Shown here: positions 33,679-44,860 of the stretch, piece by piece | How positions within the stretch are numbered: position 1 is the first letter of the stretch | Layout: each line of letters begins with the position of its first letter | From: Gnetum montanum | Taxonomy: Eukaryota; Streptophyta; Gnetopsida; Gnetales; Gnetaceae | Length of the DNA stretch: 64,000 nt | Assembly: GCA_015680685.1 (NCBI GenBank) | Contig: MNCI01033658.1 | Span: forward strand, 186,001-250,000 | Direction: 5' to 3' | The notes under the pieces: generated by a model | What the model was told of the DNA's origin: nothing | What the model saw: only the letters and a program-made list of their open reading frames with translations | Database searches by the model: none | Position numbers and translations under genes: made by a program

Positions 33679-34700
33679 GACGTCTAGAGGGTGGGCTCGA
33701 GAGACGTTGACAAAGAAAATGAAACACCACCAAAGACACAAAGCTGACGTTGCTGCTTGATGACCACCGGGACATCGCTTGGCTATGCTTGATAGTGAAA
33801 GGATGAAGCAGGGAGGAAGGAGATTTAGGAGAATGGTAAAGATGGTGTTTAGCAAAGTTCCTCGTCGGAGTGCTCATGAGAGACTTGTTTGCATTTCCAT
33901 CTTTACCTTCGCTAGCCTTCGACCTTTTATAGGAAAGATGTTCCTTTCCCAGGATGAGCTACATTACATCTGAGGGGTTTTAACCTACCTGTATATGCTT
34001 CCCATGTGGTGAGCTACATTCTGCATGTCATGGGACTTGCACTCTGAAGTAGCCAAGCTAGTCGAGGCACTCACTTCACGATGCCATAGCATTTGCTGCT
34101 GTAGCGAGTTGTACTCTCGATCGTGCCCTGTAAGCATGACGGAGAGAAAGATGCAAAGCGAGGGTACGAGTCTTGCTTACTGAAAATGTTGTTGAAGCTC
34201 TTGGACACCCACACTGGCACATGACATTCAATGCAGGAAGGCCAGTAGTGGCCTTGGCAGTATCAGTATGGAGGAGCTGGCCTCGAAACCATCGAGAGTT
34301 GTTATGAGTGCAGATGCTCTAGAATCCCTACCAAAGGCATGCATTCTCAGTTTAGCTATGGGATCAGCTACCACATAGCTAAACTTTGAGAAAGCCGGGG
34401 CATTGGTAGGGAGTTGGAGGGTAAAACTATTATGGCTAGGCCACAATACTGCTGGAACTCTAGCTGTGGGAACTAGCCAAGGAGCTACCATCAGGGTGGT
34501 GGGTCATGACGACAGTAGGTCCGGAGGGCCAATGTGATGCCATATGAAATCTCCAGAGAATTAGCATAATGCCAAGGATGGTAGTGTCGCATGTGTTCTA
34601 GACCATTTTCCCATTGCATCATGAACTGCATTCTAGAGCTACGATGTCCCACCCACACGTCAACATCGTGCATGCTCGTTTGATGTGTACTTGACGTAGA
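33679..34700. other. 3' untranslated region of T1 with a long inverted repeat
   Basis: No protein is supported. The minus ORFs at 33877-33596 and 34491-34228 have no counterpart in T2. At 34326-34411 there is an imperfect inverted repeat with arms of about 35-38 bases and a 13-base loop (CCCTACCAA..TTTAGCTATG / CATAGCTAAA..TTGGTAGGG). Confidence 0.55.
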
Positions 34701-34727
34701 TGTATGCTAGGGACGTAATGTGAACCT

Positions 34728-35012
34728 AGTTTATGGTCTTGGTAGACCATGTGTTGGTTTAGAGTCCTAGTCTGCCATGCTGGTTTAAGGTCCCAACAAA
34801 CCATACATGCCAGTTTAACATCATAGCGGATGTGCCATGCTAGTTTATAGTCATAGTGAACTAGTTGTGCCAATTTTACGTCGTAGTGGATGGTTGCCGC
34901 CATTTTAACATCGTAGCAGATGTTGCTTGTTGTTGTTGTTGCTAGTTTATCATCGTAGCAAATGGTGCTTGGTGCTATTGCCAGTTTAACGTCATAGAGG
35001 ATGTTGCTGGGT
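34728..35012. repeat. Hairpin-unit array 1 (3' of T1 integrase)
   Basis: Nine units, spaced about 28-40 bases, each with an AGTTTA-like box followed by a stem, a 6-base loop and the complementary stem. Examples: ATGGTC-TTGGTA-GACCAT (34733-34750), ACATC-ATAGCG-GATGT (34818-34833), AACATC-GTAGCA-GATGTT (34907-34924). Some units have one mismatch or a G-U pair, and one (near 34763) is degenerate. The array begins 15 bases after the pol stop codon on the element strand. Confidence 0.75.
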
Positions 35013-35026
35013 GCTGTCGCCATGCT

Positions 35027-36310
35027 TCAGATGTAGTATGGCTTGAGGTACGAGTGATTCACCAGGTTGGCGAACTCATTTCAGTCCATGTTCGCCACCT
35101 TGAAGGCTTTGGTGACCATGTAAGGGCCTTCCCAGTTGGTTGAGAATTTTCTCACATGCTTGCGGATGGCCTTGAGGATGAGGTCTCCCTTCTGTACTGG
35201 TCATCGATGCAGGTCTGCATGGTGCTTTTGCTGCTACTTGCTCTGGTAGTGCTCTATGCATCTCAGTGTCTATGCATGCTCTTCCTCTATTGAGTCAAGA
35301 TCAATGGTATGTGACTCATTGTTTTGGACTTCACTCACAACATCCACGAGGATCATCCGGAGTGATGGTACCTACAACTCAAGAGGTAACACAGCTTTAG
35401 ATCTGTAAACAAGGTTGTAAGGAGTCTTACTTGTCATGGTTTTGCATGTCATCCTGTAGGCCCATAAGATGTAGAGGATTTTCTTGTGCCACCACCTCTT
35501 GCTGCTGCCAAGAATCCGCTTCAGCAAGTTGATGATGAACTTATTTGTAGCCTCTACTTGCTTGTTCCCCTGTGGATAGTACAGCGAGGAGAATGATTGC
35601 TTGATGCCTAGGTTGTTGCAGAAGGTTCAGGTTTCTGTACTACTGAATTGTGGCCTATTTTCAGTCACAATAGTCATTTGAAGCCCAAACCTAGTCATGA
35701 TGTTATCTAGGATGAAATGGCAGATTTGCTGAGACATCATTTTCCTAAGGGGAATAGCTTCCACCCACTTAGTAAAATACTTAGTGGTGGTGATAATGAA
35801 GCTATGCCCTGTGGAGGATTTAGACATGATGGGTCCTATGAGTTCTAGTCCCCATCATTGGAAAGGCCATGTGATTTGCATTGGGTGTAGGTATGTAGGT
35901 GAGATTTGTATGAGATTTGCGCATCTCTAGCATGTGTCACATGTCTTGACTTTTGAGAGGTAGCCACGCTCCATGTGGAGCCAATAGTATCCTAGGTGTT
36001 TGATTTTTGCAACCATAGCTCTAGGTGCTATGTGTCTGCTGCATAGCTCCTCATGGACTTCATTAACTAACTTTTGCACCTACTCTCCACCCACGCATGC
36101 TAGCAATATCCCATTGTAAGAACGTCGACATAGGACATCATTTCCCATGAGCGTATATTTCTGGGCAAGCTTTCGGATCACATCTCTCTAAGCAGATGTC
36201 AGTCCACTTGGGGGTTCATTATATTGCAGGTAGGCTTTAATGTTGACATACCACTCCTAGGTATCCGCATCACTAATAGAGGCCATGTGTCCTACCTAAG
36301 TGATCAGCAT
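35027..36310 (-). pseudogene. pol: Integrase of T1
   Basis: On the minus strand: zinc-finger region with His pair (VNEVHEELCSRHIAPRAMV) and CDTC near 35940, catalytic core at 35880-35530, and C-terminal part (KGDLILKAIRKHVRKFSTNW) ending YLKPYYI-stop at 35027. The first catalytic Asp is Glu (WGLELIGPI) and the second reads VTENRPQF (Asp to Glu). The third, QVEATNKFI, is kept. The longest open piece is 35827-35627. Aligns throughout with T2 (56262-56900), which gives the end point. Confidence 0.8.
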
Positions 36311-36359
36311 GATAGATTCATCAATCGAGGTTGGAAGACTTGCAAATGAGTGTGGTGGA

Positions 36360-36840
36360 TTGTTTAATGCGAGGGTTGTTAAGGCATCTACCATGGTGTT
36401 CTCATTGGATGGCACGTGTTGCACATCTGTGGTTGTAAATCGCTTAAGCAGGCTTTTTGCTAGGTTTCAATAGGTTTGCAGATGTGTAGTTGTGTAGGCA
36501 TAGACCCCGGTGATTTGATTCACAACTAGTTGTGAATCACCGTGGATTGCCAAGTGTTGTATGTGTAATGTTTGGGCAGCTGAGAGGTCTCTGAGTAGAC
36601 CCTCATATTCTACCACGTTGTTGGTGCAGGGGAACACAAAATGATAAGCAAAAAGATGCATTTCCCTAGAGGGAAATGTAATGATGGAACCTGCACTACC
36701 TCCTCACACTGTTGAAGTGCTATCGAAGTGTAGAGTAGCTTCTAGGTGCGAAGGGACAAGGTTGATAGTGCCAACGTGTTTGTATCGGAATTTAGGATTT
36801 ATGGTTGCATGGTCATCGATGGGTGAGGCCATAAGTTGCA
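36360..36840 (-). pseudogene. pol: Second (archaeal-type) RNase H of T1
   Basis: Open at 36661-36467 with FVFPCTNNVVEYEGLLRDLS and IHGDSQLVVNQITG, followed by QHVPSNENTMVDALTTLAL in the downstream sequence. These are the acidic-residue motifs of the extra RNase H known from Tat-lineage retrotransposons. It lies between the ordinary RNase H and the integrase, the usual place. The N-terminal strand (GGSAGSIITFPS) precedes it. Confidence 0.85.
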
Positions 36841-38434
36841 TTGCTATGGCATGATCCTTAGTCAATGATTGGCTTACATAGTATAGGTCGAACTTCGCAG
36901 TTATTGCTTTCCATCAGGGTATCCTGCTTCTTTCATACAGGTTGTTAGTGATAGCCTGGAGTATGTTTCTTTTGCAAATGATGTTGACTGCACTACAAAA
37001 TAGATAGTGCCTCTAACTTTTTAGTGTGAACACTAAGGCAAGGAAATTTCTTTCTACTTCATTATATTTCACCTCATGCGCTATTAGTGCATGACTCAAG
37101 TAGTACATTCGTATCTCAGATTCGTCATCTCGTTTTTGACATAGCAGTGCTACGATGGATGTGTTAGAGGTGGCAAGGTAGATGAAGTAAGGATTATCCC
37201 TTTGTGGCGGATGCATAGTTGGGAGGTGTGAGAGCTCTTCCTTCAAGTCATCGAAGGCTTGTTGACACTAAGTTATCCACTCAAAGTCAACCCATTTCTT
37301 TAGAAGATGTTGCATGGGGTGTAACTTGTCGGTCAACTTTTCTATGAACCTTTGGATGAGCTGTACCCTACCTTGTAAGCCATGTAACTCCTTAAGGTTT
37401 GTGGGAGGTTCTAGGTTGACAATGACCTTGACTTTGTTAGGGTCCACTCATATTCTGACCTCCAATACCATAAATCCTAGCATGCATCTAGTTTTCACAC
37501 TGAAGACACACTTCTTAGGATTCAGGCATAAGTCATGCATCTGACAACACTTAAGGACTACTTCTAGATCGTGTGGGTGATTAGCTACCTCTTTGGACTT
37601 GACTTCTATATCATCCACGTAGTCATTTGGTGTTTCTAGGATGTAATCATTGAAGATGTAGGTCATGGCTTGCTAGTAGGTTTCTCCAGGGTTCTTGAGC
37701 CCAAAAGGCATCATGGTGTAATAGATGTTCCAGGTTGATACAAATTTGGTTGTAGCCAGAAAAGCCATCCATGAAGGATAGAAGAGCATGACAATCCGTG
37801 GTGTTGATGAGTTGATCAATGCTTGGAAGTGGGAAGTCGTCCTTGATCGTTGCCCTGTTCAGATCCCAAAAGTCTATGTAGATTCGTATTTCTACTTTTT
37901 TCTTGGAAACCACAATGATGTTGGACATCCATTTCGAATAATCAACTGCACAGATGAAACCAGCTTGGTGATTTCATCCCTCACGGCTAGTGCAATTTAC
38001 GGTTTGACTTCTTGAGCTTTCTGCTTGAATACCTTCATGCGTGGGTCTAAGAAGATGTTGTGTTGTATCAACCATGGGTCTAAAATTAGCATGTTTCCGT
38101 AAGACCATGTGAAGACGTCAATGTTGTCTTGTAGAATTTTGGCTACGTTTTCATGCAACTGCATGTCTAGGAGGGAGCTAAGCTTTAGCATTTTCACTTT
38201 CCCCTTGGATGTGGTCATAGGCATCTCGATGAGAGGGTCCTTAGTTACATCCCCAGCCTCCAAATCTAGGGTTTCGACTAGATGCTCAGGCTAGTCTAGG
38301 GATGCTTCTAAAGATGCTATGATGCTAGTTGTGGTTGACCCCCAATTGCTTAGGTCTAGGTTCAATTGTCTTGCGAGCTTGCCATGTGGACCTACTAGGG
38401 CTAAAGGTGTGGAGAGATCATGATGAACTTCCAT
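36841..38434 (-). pseudogene. pol: Reverse transcriptase and RNase H of T1
   Basis: The candidate start of this reading block is ATG 38434 (MEVHHDLSTPLALVGPHG). T2 has a matching block starting MDSKQLFTPLFIEGPYG at 59236. The order is linker (SKGKVKMLKLSSLLD, 38263-37997), fingers (VRDEITKL), palm blocks in two frames (DDFPLPSIDQL; FMDGFSGYNQI), YVDD catalytic box in NDYVDDIEVKSK (37620) with both Asp intact, thumb (LNPKKCVFSVK), connection, then RNase H open at 37246-37013 (YLATSNTSIVALLCQK; YYLSHALIAHEVKYNEVER). Stops and a frameshift near 37700 disable it. Confidence 0.8.
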
Positions 38435-38900
38435 TTTCTACTTAACCTGTCAACATGAGGTGAAAGCCTAGTGAAGAGGCACCTATTGGTAGCAATCATG
38501 TACAATGAAAACTTGCAAAGCAATGATGAGATGTATGATGTAGAGATTAAAATTTTGCCAATTTAAATTTATGGTAGACTGTTATAGCATGAAGATGTAG
38601 AGCTGCTAAAATAGGAAATGTAAAACTATTGACATAAGAACGTGAAACTACTGAGGAAAGAAAATGTCAAACTGCCAATGCAAAAATGTGAGATTGCTAG
38701 TTTAGTGTCGTTGCAGACTGCAAATGTATAATAGATCGAAAAATGCTAGTTTAGAGTCTTTTCAGATCATAAAAATTGCAACTGTACTGGGGTTTTCTAG
38801 ATTAATGTCTTTTCAGACTGGTAAAAGCACAAATATGCTACAATTGCTAGTTTAAGGTCTTTTCGAACTGCGATAATTGAAAATATGTTTTTTTTTTCAT
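38435..38900. repeat. Hairpin-unit array 2 (5' side of T1 RT), degenerate
   Basis: Four units between 38695 and 38875: TAGTTTAGTGTC-GTTGCA-GAC, TAGTTTAGAGTC-TTTTCA-GAT, ATTAATGTC-TTTTCA-GAC, AGTTTAAGGTC-TTTTCG-AAC. The 6-base loop spacing is constant. Pairing is partly lost, with three base pairs in most units. 38435-38690 is A-rich without a visible gene. Confidence 0.6.
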
Positions 38901-39050
38901 TTTTTGAGAAGGCAAGTCATTAGCTTGAAGCATGTCAAGGTTTTAATGTTAATAGTGCTATGATATTGTGGTGCGCATGCTACGCTGCATGGCATGCTCT
39001 GCATTAAATGGGGAGAGAGGGCAGCAAGTTTCCCTTTTTACCATTACGGC

Positions 39051-39058
39051 CATAAATA
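39051..39058 (+). promoter_or_regulatory. TATA-like box of the T1 antisense gene
   Basis: CATAAATA on the plus strand, between hairpin array 2 and the first exon-like stretch. T2 has CATAAATA at the equivalent place (59971-59978). A nearby GC-rich word (CATGCTACGCTGCATGGCATGC, 38974 onward) resembles the LTR palindromic motif. Function inferred from position and conservation. Confidence 0.4.
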
Positions 39059-39099
39059 GGGATTAAACCCTGGTAAGTTTGCCATTCTCACCGTAAGAG

Positions 39100-42000
39100 T
39101 GCAGAGCTGGTATTTAGAGCACAAGGCAATTTTAGAGAAATTTTGCTAATGGTGAGCAAGGTGGTTTTCTTTTCTATGCAGCGTCAAAGAAGAATTTCCA
39201 AGCAAGACGATGGCTCTGAGAAAGGAATGCACAAACTTGGAATTGCGAAGGTCGAGAAGGTGAAGCAAACCCTAGGGAACATGACCCAAGCACACGTTGC
39301 AGAATAGAAGGACATGCCATTAACTTGGTAGGCTACCATGCTTCCTCTGCTTTTTTGTGATTTTGCTATTATTTTTTGCTTCTATTGTTCTCTTCTTTCA
39401 TTTTTCATCCTAGTTTTAGCCATTTTCATTTTCTATTATTGTGTTGTTTTGGCCTCTACATCGTCGTCACTGTCATTTCAGCCATGGAAAGTGCATGAAC
39501 ATCATGCCATCGTTGCATGCAAGGTTGCTTAAATTTCCACCATCGCAGTTTTCATAACTACAGGGGTCCATATAGTCTAAGCTACTTTGCTTTCGAACAG
39601 TGCAATGTAGGATTCTTGGGAGGGCTGGGCCATGCGTGATGTGAGAGTGCAACACGCGTTCAATTGGGGCATATTGTTAATCTCCCTGTTAGGGTTAATT
39701 TCTCTGTTTCTATGCTAGGCTATTTTTTTTGCTATGCTACCGCTGTCATGCTCTTGCTACGCTACATGTGAGAAGAGGTTTATGCTACGCTATATGCATG
39801 GATTGCTAAGTATTGCTATGTTGCATGTGTATTTCACTTAGACATGATGCTAACACTTGCTGGTTGCGTTGTGAAGAATGGAGCTAATGCCAATGCTAAT
39901 TTTTTTAGAAATTAGAGGGGTCTTGTGTCATGTGAGAAAACCTATGTCCAATGCTCCTCCTTTCCAGATATGTATGGGAGAGCAGGGAGTCTAGTTCAGG
40001 CAAGTGGCATAGGAATTCTTGTAATTCCTCCTTGACCACTTCAGTGTGATCATTTGGTCCTCCCTAGAGGAGGAGGCGGCGGCCGGCATAACAAAAGCCA
40101 TATTCCCTGGGACAAGTTGGGGCATTCTAAGGTTTTTGACTGACGGGGCAATCATGAGTAGGAATGGGAAAGGATACAGTCAACACCCAACAAGGTTAAG
40201 GTGTTTGATTTGGACCTTGGAGATGTCAGAGTACAACTACTACCATCATTTCAACACACTATTCCTCACATGCATTATCACAACGTGCTTCTAGAACCCT
40301 TAGGGAAATGTCTATTGTGCTAGCAGGTGAGTTTTGCGACTTTGCTTTGTTGTGTTGCGCGACGCTGGCCATGTCGGCTAGATGCTAATAGTGTATGTTT
40401 GTTACCAGGTTCTTCCTCAATAAAGATGGGGTTGACGACCAACCAGGTCTATTGGCTATAATACAGATAGCCCTATAGGAGTTCTCTTTTGCTGAGAACT
40501 TGCAGGGGGCATGATTGGTCAATGCAGGGGTGAATATCACACCTACCCAGGCCTATACCATATTCTCTATGATTAGTGCAAGAGGAAGGGTTGGCCAGAT
40601 GAGGAGTGGGTGGAACCCTTCGAACTGGTCATGGTTAAACAAGTTCTGATTGAAGTTCCACCATTCCCCTTACTGTATAGGCCCAGTAGGCCAAATAGTA
40701 AGTGTTACATTCCTAAGTGTCTTTGCAATATTTGTACTTTCTATGTTTTTATGCTAAGCATTTTTGTGAAACTATTGCAGGGGCGAAGAAGCCTCAGGAG
40801 GTGACGGTGGTAATCATCAAGGCTCAGGGGGTGAATATCTACTTCAAATACGATGAAGTAGAACCGAGCCAATGCTGGATAAACTATGGGGCTTCAGACT
40901 CCTTGGTTTGGAACATCCAAGAGGCTAGGCTTATGGATCTATTCATGGCCTTGAGTCTGAGCGTTCCTGCCATCGAGATGCTCTCCTTGGTCAACTCCTT
41001 TTCCAAAAAGGTGGACTACTTCCACACATACATACAGAGCATGTGGGTGGTGATTGAAATCAATGACCAACTGTTCATGGACTTTCTCAGTGTTCCTGCT
41101 GATGGCATACTCATAGGGTCGAAGGAAAAGAAGGAGTTAACCCTTCAGAAGAAGGATATTCAGGAGTGGCTAGGGATTGCTAAGGAGGAAAAGGGGCTCT
41201 CCATGGAGAAGCTTAAACATGGGCCCACTAAGGAGATTTACCCTGTCTTTCATGCTTGCATGTTACAACTAGGCCTGGATAATGCGGGAGGTTATGGAAG
41301 AGGAGGCCCATTACAACTAGGCTAGCTTTCTATGTAAAGGCTTACAGGCCAAAATCTTGGAACTCCGCCAGAAATTGGAGTCTTGCTCCAACATACATTA
41401 TATTTTCTACATAGGCTATTTGAAGCCGTTCGTGGAGTTTTTGGTGGTTCGTGAGAATGGATTCTAGGTTATGCGAAATTACAACTAGATTTTCAAACCG
41501 TGGATTTTCCAAATTCTCTAGACCATCCAAGCCTAAGATCCCTAAGAAATAATTGGGGATTCGTTGTCTATAACAACTAAGGATCAGGTGGCTCGCAACG
41601 TTCATGGTCAGGATAGCATGGATGAGACACCCCCTACCATAGCCAGTAGCATGTCGCTGGGGGAACATCTCATAGCTGACATTGTGCCCAAGAAGTTGCA
41701 ATGGAAGAGGCCTCCTCCAGCTAAGGAAAAACTTCATGTGGAGGAAGAGAAGGGGTGAAGACTACAGCTTAAACTGTAGAGGATGCAAGCCCCCATTGGT
41801 AAATTCTTTTGTGTAATGCTTACTTTGTCATTGTCTGCTACGCTATGCTATGCTAGGCGGTGCAGCGTAGCATACCACCTACTTTAAGCTAACTTATTTT
41901 GTACTAATGAAAACATGCTTCTCTATTGGTAGAGGAAGAAGAAGAGGAAGAAGGTGATGAGGAAGTGTCAACCCCTAAGGCTGGGGCGACAAATAAAGAC

Positions 42001-43164
42001 ACGGAGGCCCTAGTCATGGAAGAAAAGGCCCTAATCAAGAATAAAGGGGCTCCTATCGCTAAGGAAGGGTCTCTTGTCATCAGGGAGAACCCTCCTACCA
42101 ACAAGAAGGAAACTTTTGGAGATGAAGTAGAGTCTCCTTTGAATAAAAGAGATGCTGGTATTTCCAAAGGAAAGATGCCAGTGCGTGAAGAAGAGGCTTG
42201 TGTAGACTCGGTAGGGCCTTCTACCAAGGCTACTGCCATCATCTTGCATCAACCAGAAGGGAGACCGCAGTCGGACGCTGGTCAGTTTGATAATATGTCT
42301 ACCTCATCATATCCCCCTTTCAACCATTTTTGATATCTTGAGTCATGTAACAGGTGCTACTATTGATGCTGCAGGACCCCCTCCAACTCGTGCGAAATCA
42401 TGGGCTGAGATCCTTGACAAGCTTGCGTTCGTGTAGGGAATCGTTGATGACATGATCAATTGCCTTCAGCAGGAAGACCTTGACATAGGTAAGTAGTAGT
42501 GTTAGATGTTCTCATGTGGGAGTATAAGCGTGTCAACGAGGACCTGTGGAAACGGGTCCAAATGGCTAAGCAAAGGGAGGTCGATCTGGTCACCAAGGTG
42601 GAGGATCTCAGGTTGAGGAATGAGTTCCTTATAGCTCGTGACATAAATAATGAGGATTGTCACATGGCTATAGTAGACTACACTAGGTTTTGGACTATTT
42701 CAGGTTAGAACATTAAAGCCACTTGTGAGATAATCAAAAACCAGATGTAGATGGACTTGCTAGCCTAGAAGTGTCAAGATCTGAAAGACTTCAGTGCCAA
42801 GGTTCACCACTGGGGGCAGTGCCAAAGAAACCATAAACACATGTACAAATGGGAAAATTCCACCCATTGTAAAATGTATAAGGATGCTACTGTGGAGGAG
42901 TTTACATATGAAGCATTTGTAAATGCCATTGATGCTTTTGAGACCTATGCTAAGTTCAAGGAGTAGGTAAAGGTTATGGAATCTCCTGACTTGAAAGTGG
43001 ACCTTCCTATAGGAGAGACCACAACCATCTCCCTTTCCCTAGGACCACCAAGGTGGATAGCTAGTAAAAGGGAGAGAGCTGCTATAGATGCTAAACCTAG
43101 CAATATGTGTTGGATGGACATCACGATAGAGGAGGTTTGGTGCTATCTCAGGATCTCAGTTTAG
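39100..43164 (+). pseudogene. Spliced antisense gene of T1 (between PR and RT), unknown function
   Basis: Runs against gag-pol. Exon-like pieces with GT-AG borders: about 39205-39327; 39968-40326; 40409-40697; 40781-41798; 41933-about 42487; about 42500-43164. The introns are 82 bp (40327-40408), 83 bp (40698-40780) and 134 bp (41799-41932). Each has a counterpart in T2. Shared peptides: FPGTSWGILRF / LPGSSNGIVAF; NKDGV..GLLAI / DKEGV..GLALA; MDLFMALSLSVPAIEM / MELFTTLSPNVSVTEM; FLSVPADGI / LFSMPADGV; IQEWLGIAKEEKG / MEEWLGIPKGAKG; FVEFLVV / LAEFLVV; WGQCQRNHKHMYK / WGQDEKNHKHHYK. An acidic linker (EEEEEEEGDEEV) starts exon 5, and a coiled-coil-like stretch follows. The central block faintly recalls the 'putative plant transposon protein' domain. 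Stops and frameshifts make this copy broken. Confidence 0.7.
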
Positions 43165-43560
43165 ATTGAATACCTTTTGAGACATATGCAGGCCCTTCTT
43201 AGGTTAGTCACTTTTTACTGTGTTAATGCCAATGCTCTATTGTAGTTTGCACTTATTTCCGTAGCTGACCGCTTCACTCCTATGATGCAGGCTCCAGATG
43301 AGGGCGTAGGGCCCATAGAGGGAGGGAATGAAGAATCGGCCAAGGACAACGTAGGGGAAGTTGATGCAATATGAAATGATGTAGGAAAAAATGGTGAAGA
43401 TGATGCAAATAGAGACAACCCATGACAACATGGGATTTTGTTTTTGTAATTTTGAAGTTTTATAAAAAATTTTGCAAACATTATTTAAAAGACAAAAATT
43501 TTGAATGAAGTGAAGATAATTTTGTGAAATAGAAATTGATTTTGTGCTAAATTGTGTATT
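43165..43560. other. 3' flank of the T1 antisense gene
   Basis: A/T-rich, no supported frame on plus. The minus ORFs at 43481-43215 and 43668-43237 are low-complexity and not matched elsewhere. Possibly the 3' untranslated part of the antisense gene. Confidence 0.4.
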
Positions 43561-43599
43561 GCATACTTGCATTTTTTGTAAAATGTTCATGCTTTCATG

Positions 43600-43865
43600 T
43601 GCTAGTTTTAGGCCATTTCGAGCCATTGCTAGTTTTAGGCTATTTTGGGCCATTGCGTAACATGCCAAAGGGGATGATATGTTAACAACTTGAACAATGG
43701 CTAACTGGTAACTTATGCTAGTTTTAGGCCATTTTGGGCCATTGCTAGTTTAAACCATTTTCGGGCTATTGCTAGTTTTAGGCCGTTTCGGGCCATAGCA
43801 TAGTTTTAGGGCATTTGGGCCATAGTGTAGCTTTAGTTTTAGGCCTTTTCGGGCCATAGCATAGC
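43600..43865. repeat. Hairpin-unit array 3 (PR side of the antisense gene)
   Basis: Seven or eight units of AGTTTTA followed by GGCC-6-base loop-GGCC (for example GGCCATTTTGGGCC near 43728, GGCCGTTTCGGGCC near 43780, GGCCTTTTCGGGCC near 43842), interspersed with CATAGCATGCCAAAAGG. Same architecture as arrays 1, 4 and 5 but with a fixed GGCC stem. About a third of units have one arm altered. Confidence 0.75.
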
Positions 43866-43979
43866 ATGCCAAAAGGATGGCATGTAACAAAGAAAAAGTG
43901 ATGAATGTACTAGGGATGGCAACTGGGCAAGAAGCAATGGGGTTGCTATGCTATGTGTAGTTACCTCCTGACCCATCAT

Positions 43980-44860
43980 GGATTGATTGAAATGTAAGGC
44001 CGAGGCATTTCACTAGGGCCCTCATTCACATCGTTGTCCTCCACTTGAAAGGGCAACTCAACCTATGCAATTTCGTTTTGGTAATTGGCTTGTTTAGCCA
44101 ATTTTTCCATTGGATGTTCAGTGCGTGCGTGAGTAGGCATTTCATTCTAAGAGGTCATGACCTCTGAGTCCTGCTCCATCTCTATGTTACTGATAGCTTG
44201 TGTTTCTACTTCATCACCATAGATCACCACCTCCATGCCCACGTATGGTAGGTGGATTTCTTGATCTATGGGTGAGGAGATAGCCCTAAGTTGTGCTAAC
44301 CATGATCTCCCCAAGATCAGGTTAAAACTGGGCATTTACTCAACCATGATGAACATCGCGTTTGTGGGGAACTGGTCCCCTGCTACGAAGTCTATGTGAA
44401 CTATGCCTTTCACTAGGAGACGTGCCCTGTTGAACGACCTTAGACACGACATTGCTATGGGTTTGGTCTAGTTGACCAAGCCCAACTTGTTCACAATAGG
44501 GAAGAGGATGACATTTGTGGTAGCCCCATCATCAACATGTACCCTTCAGATCCGATGTTGCTTGACCCAAATTGTGATGAAAAGAGGTGTCATTGTTACT
44601 TAACACTTCTTGGGATCTTCCCTAATAGTGTTATCGCTGAAAGTCAATTGGGAAGGCTTAGGCTCTGTAGGTGTAGGGGGAAGCATGAATGAGTGGATCG
44701 CTTCCTCTTCTACTGGCATGTCTTCATTAACTGGAATCACTGTCAACATGCGGATTAGAGCCTTGCGGTGAGTAACATATGTCATGATCAGGTCGTACAG
44801 GCTCAGTGAAGTGTCTTTATATTTTAGAGCCTGCTTGACCTGGGCGAAGGCATCCAAAAG
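43980..44860 (-). pseudogene. pol: Protease of T1
   Basis: Open at 44857-44600 (linker) and 44335-44147. VHVDDGATTNVI at about 44530 carries the active-site D-D-G-A, a variant seen in Tat-type elements. FNLILGRSWL at 44325 is the second hallmark. Followed on the element strand by hairpin array 3 and the antisense gene instead of RT. Stops are present between the two open pieces. Confidence 0.75.

Noticed and set aside
33596-34491. Minus-strand ORFs in the T1 3' region
   Set aside because: Not conserved in T2, no known motif, partly formed by the inverted repeat and the polypurine tract.
41904-42242. Ser-rich minus-strand ORF of 112 codons
   Set aside because: Mirror of the acidic GAA/GAG-rich exon of the antisense gene on plus; no independent support.
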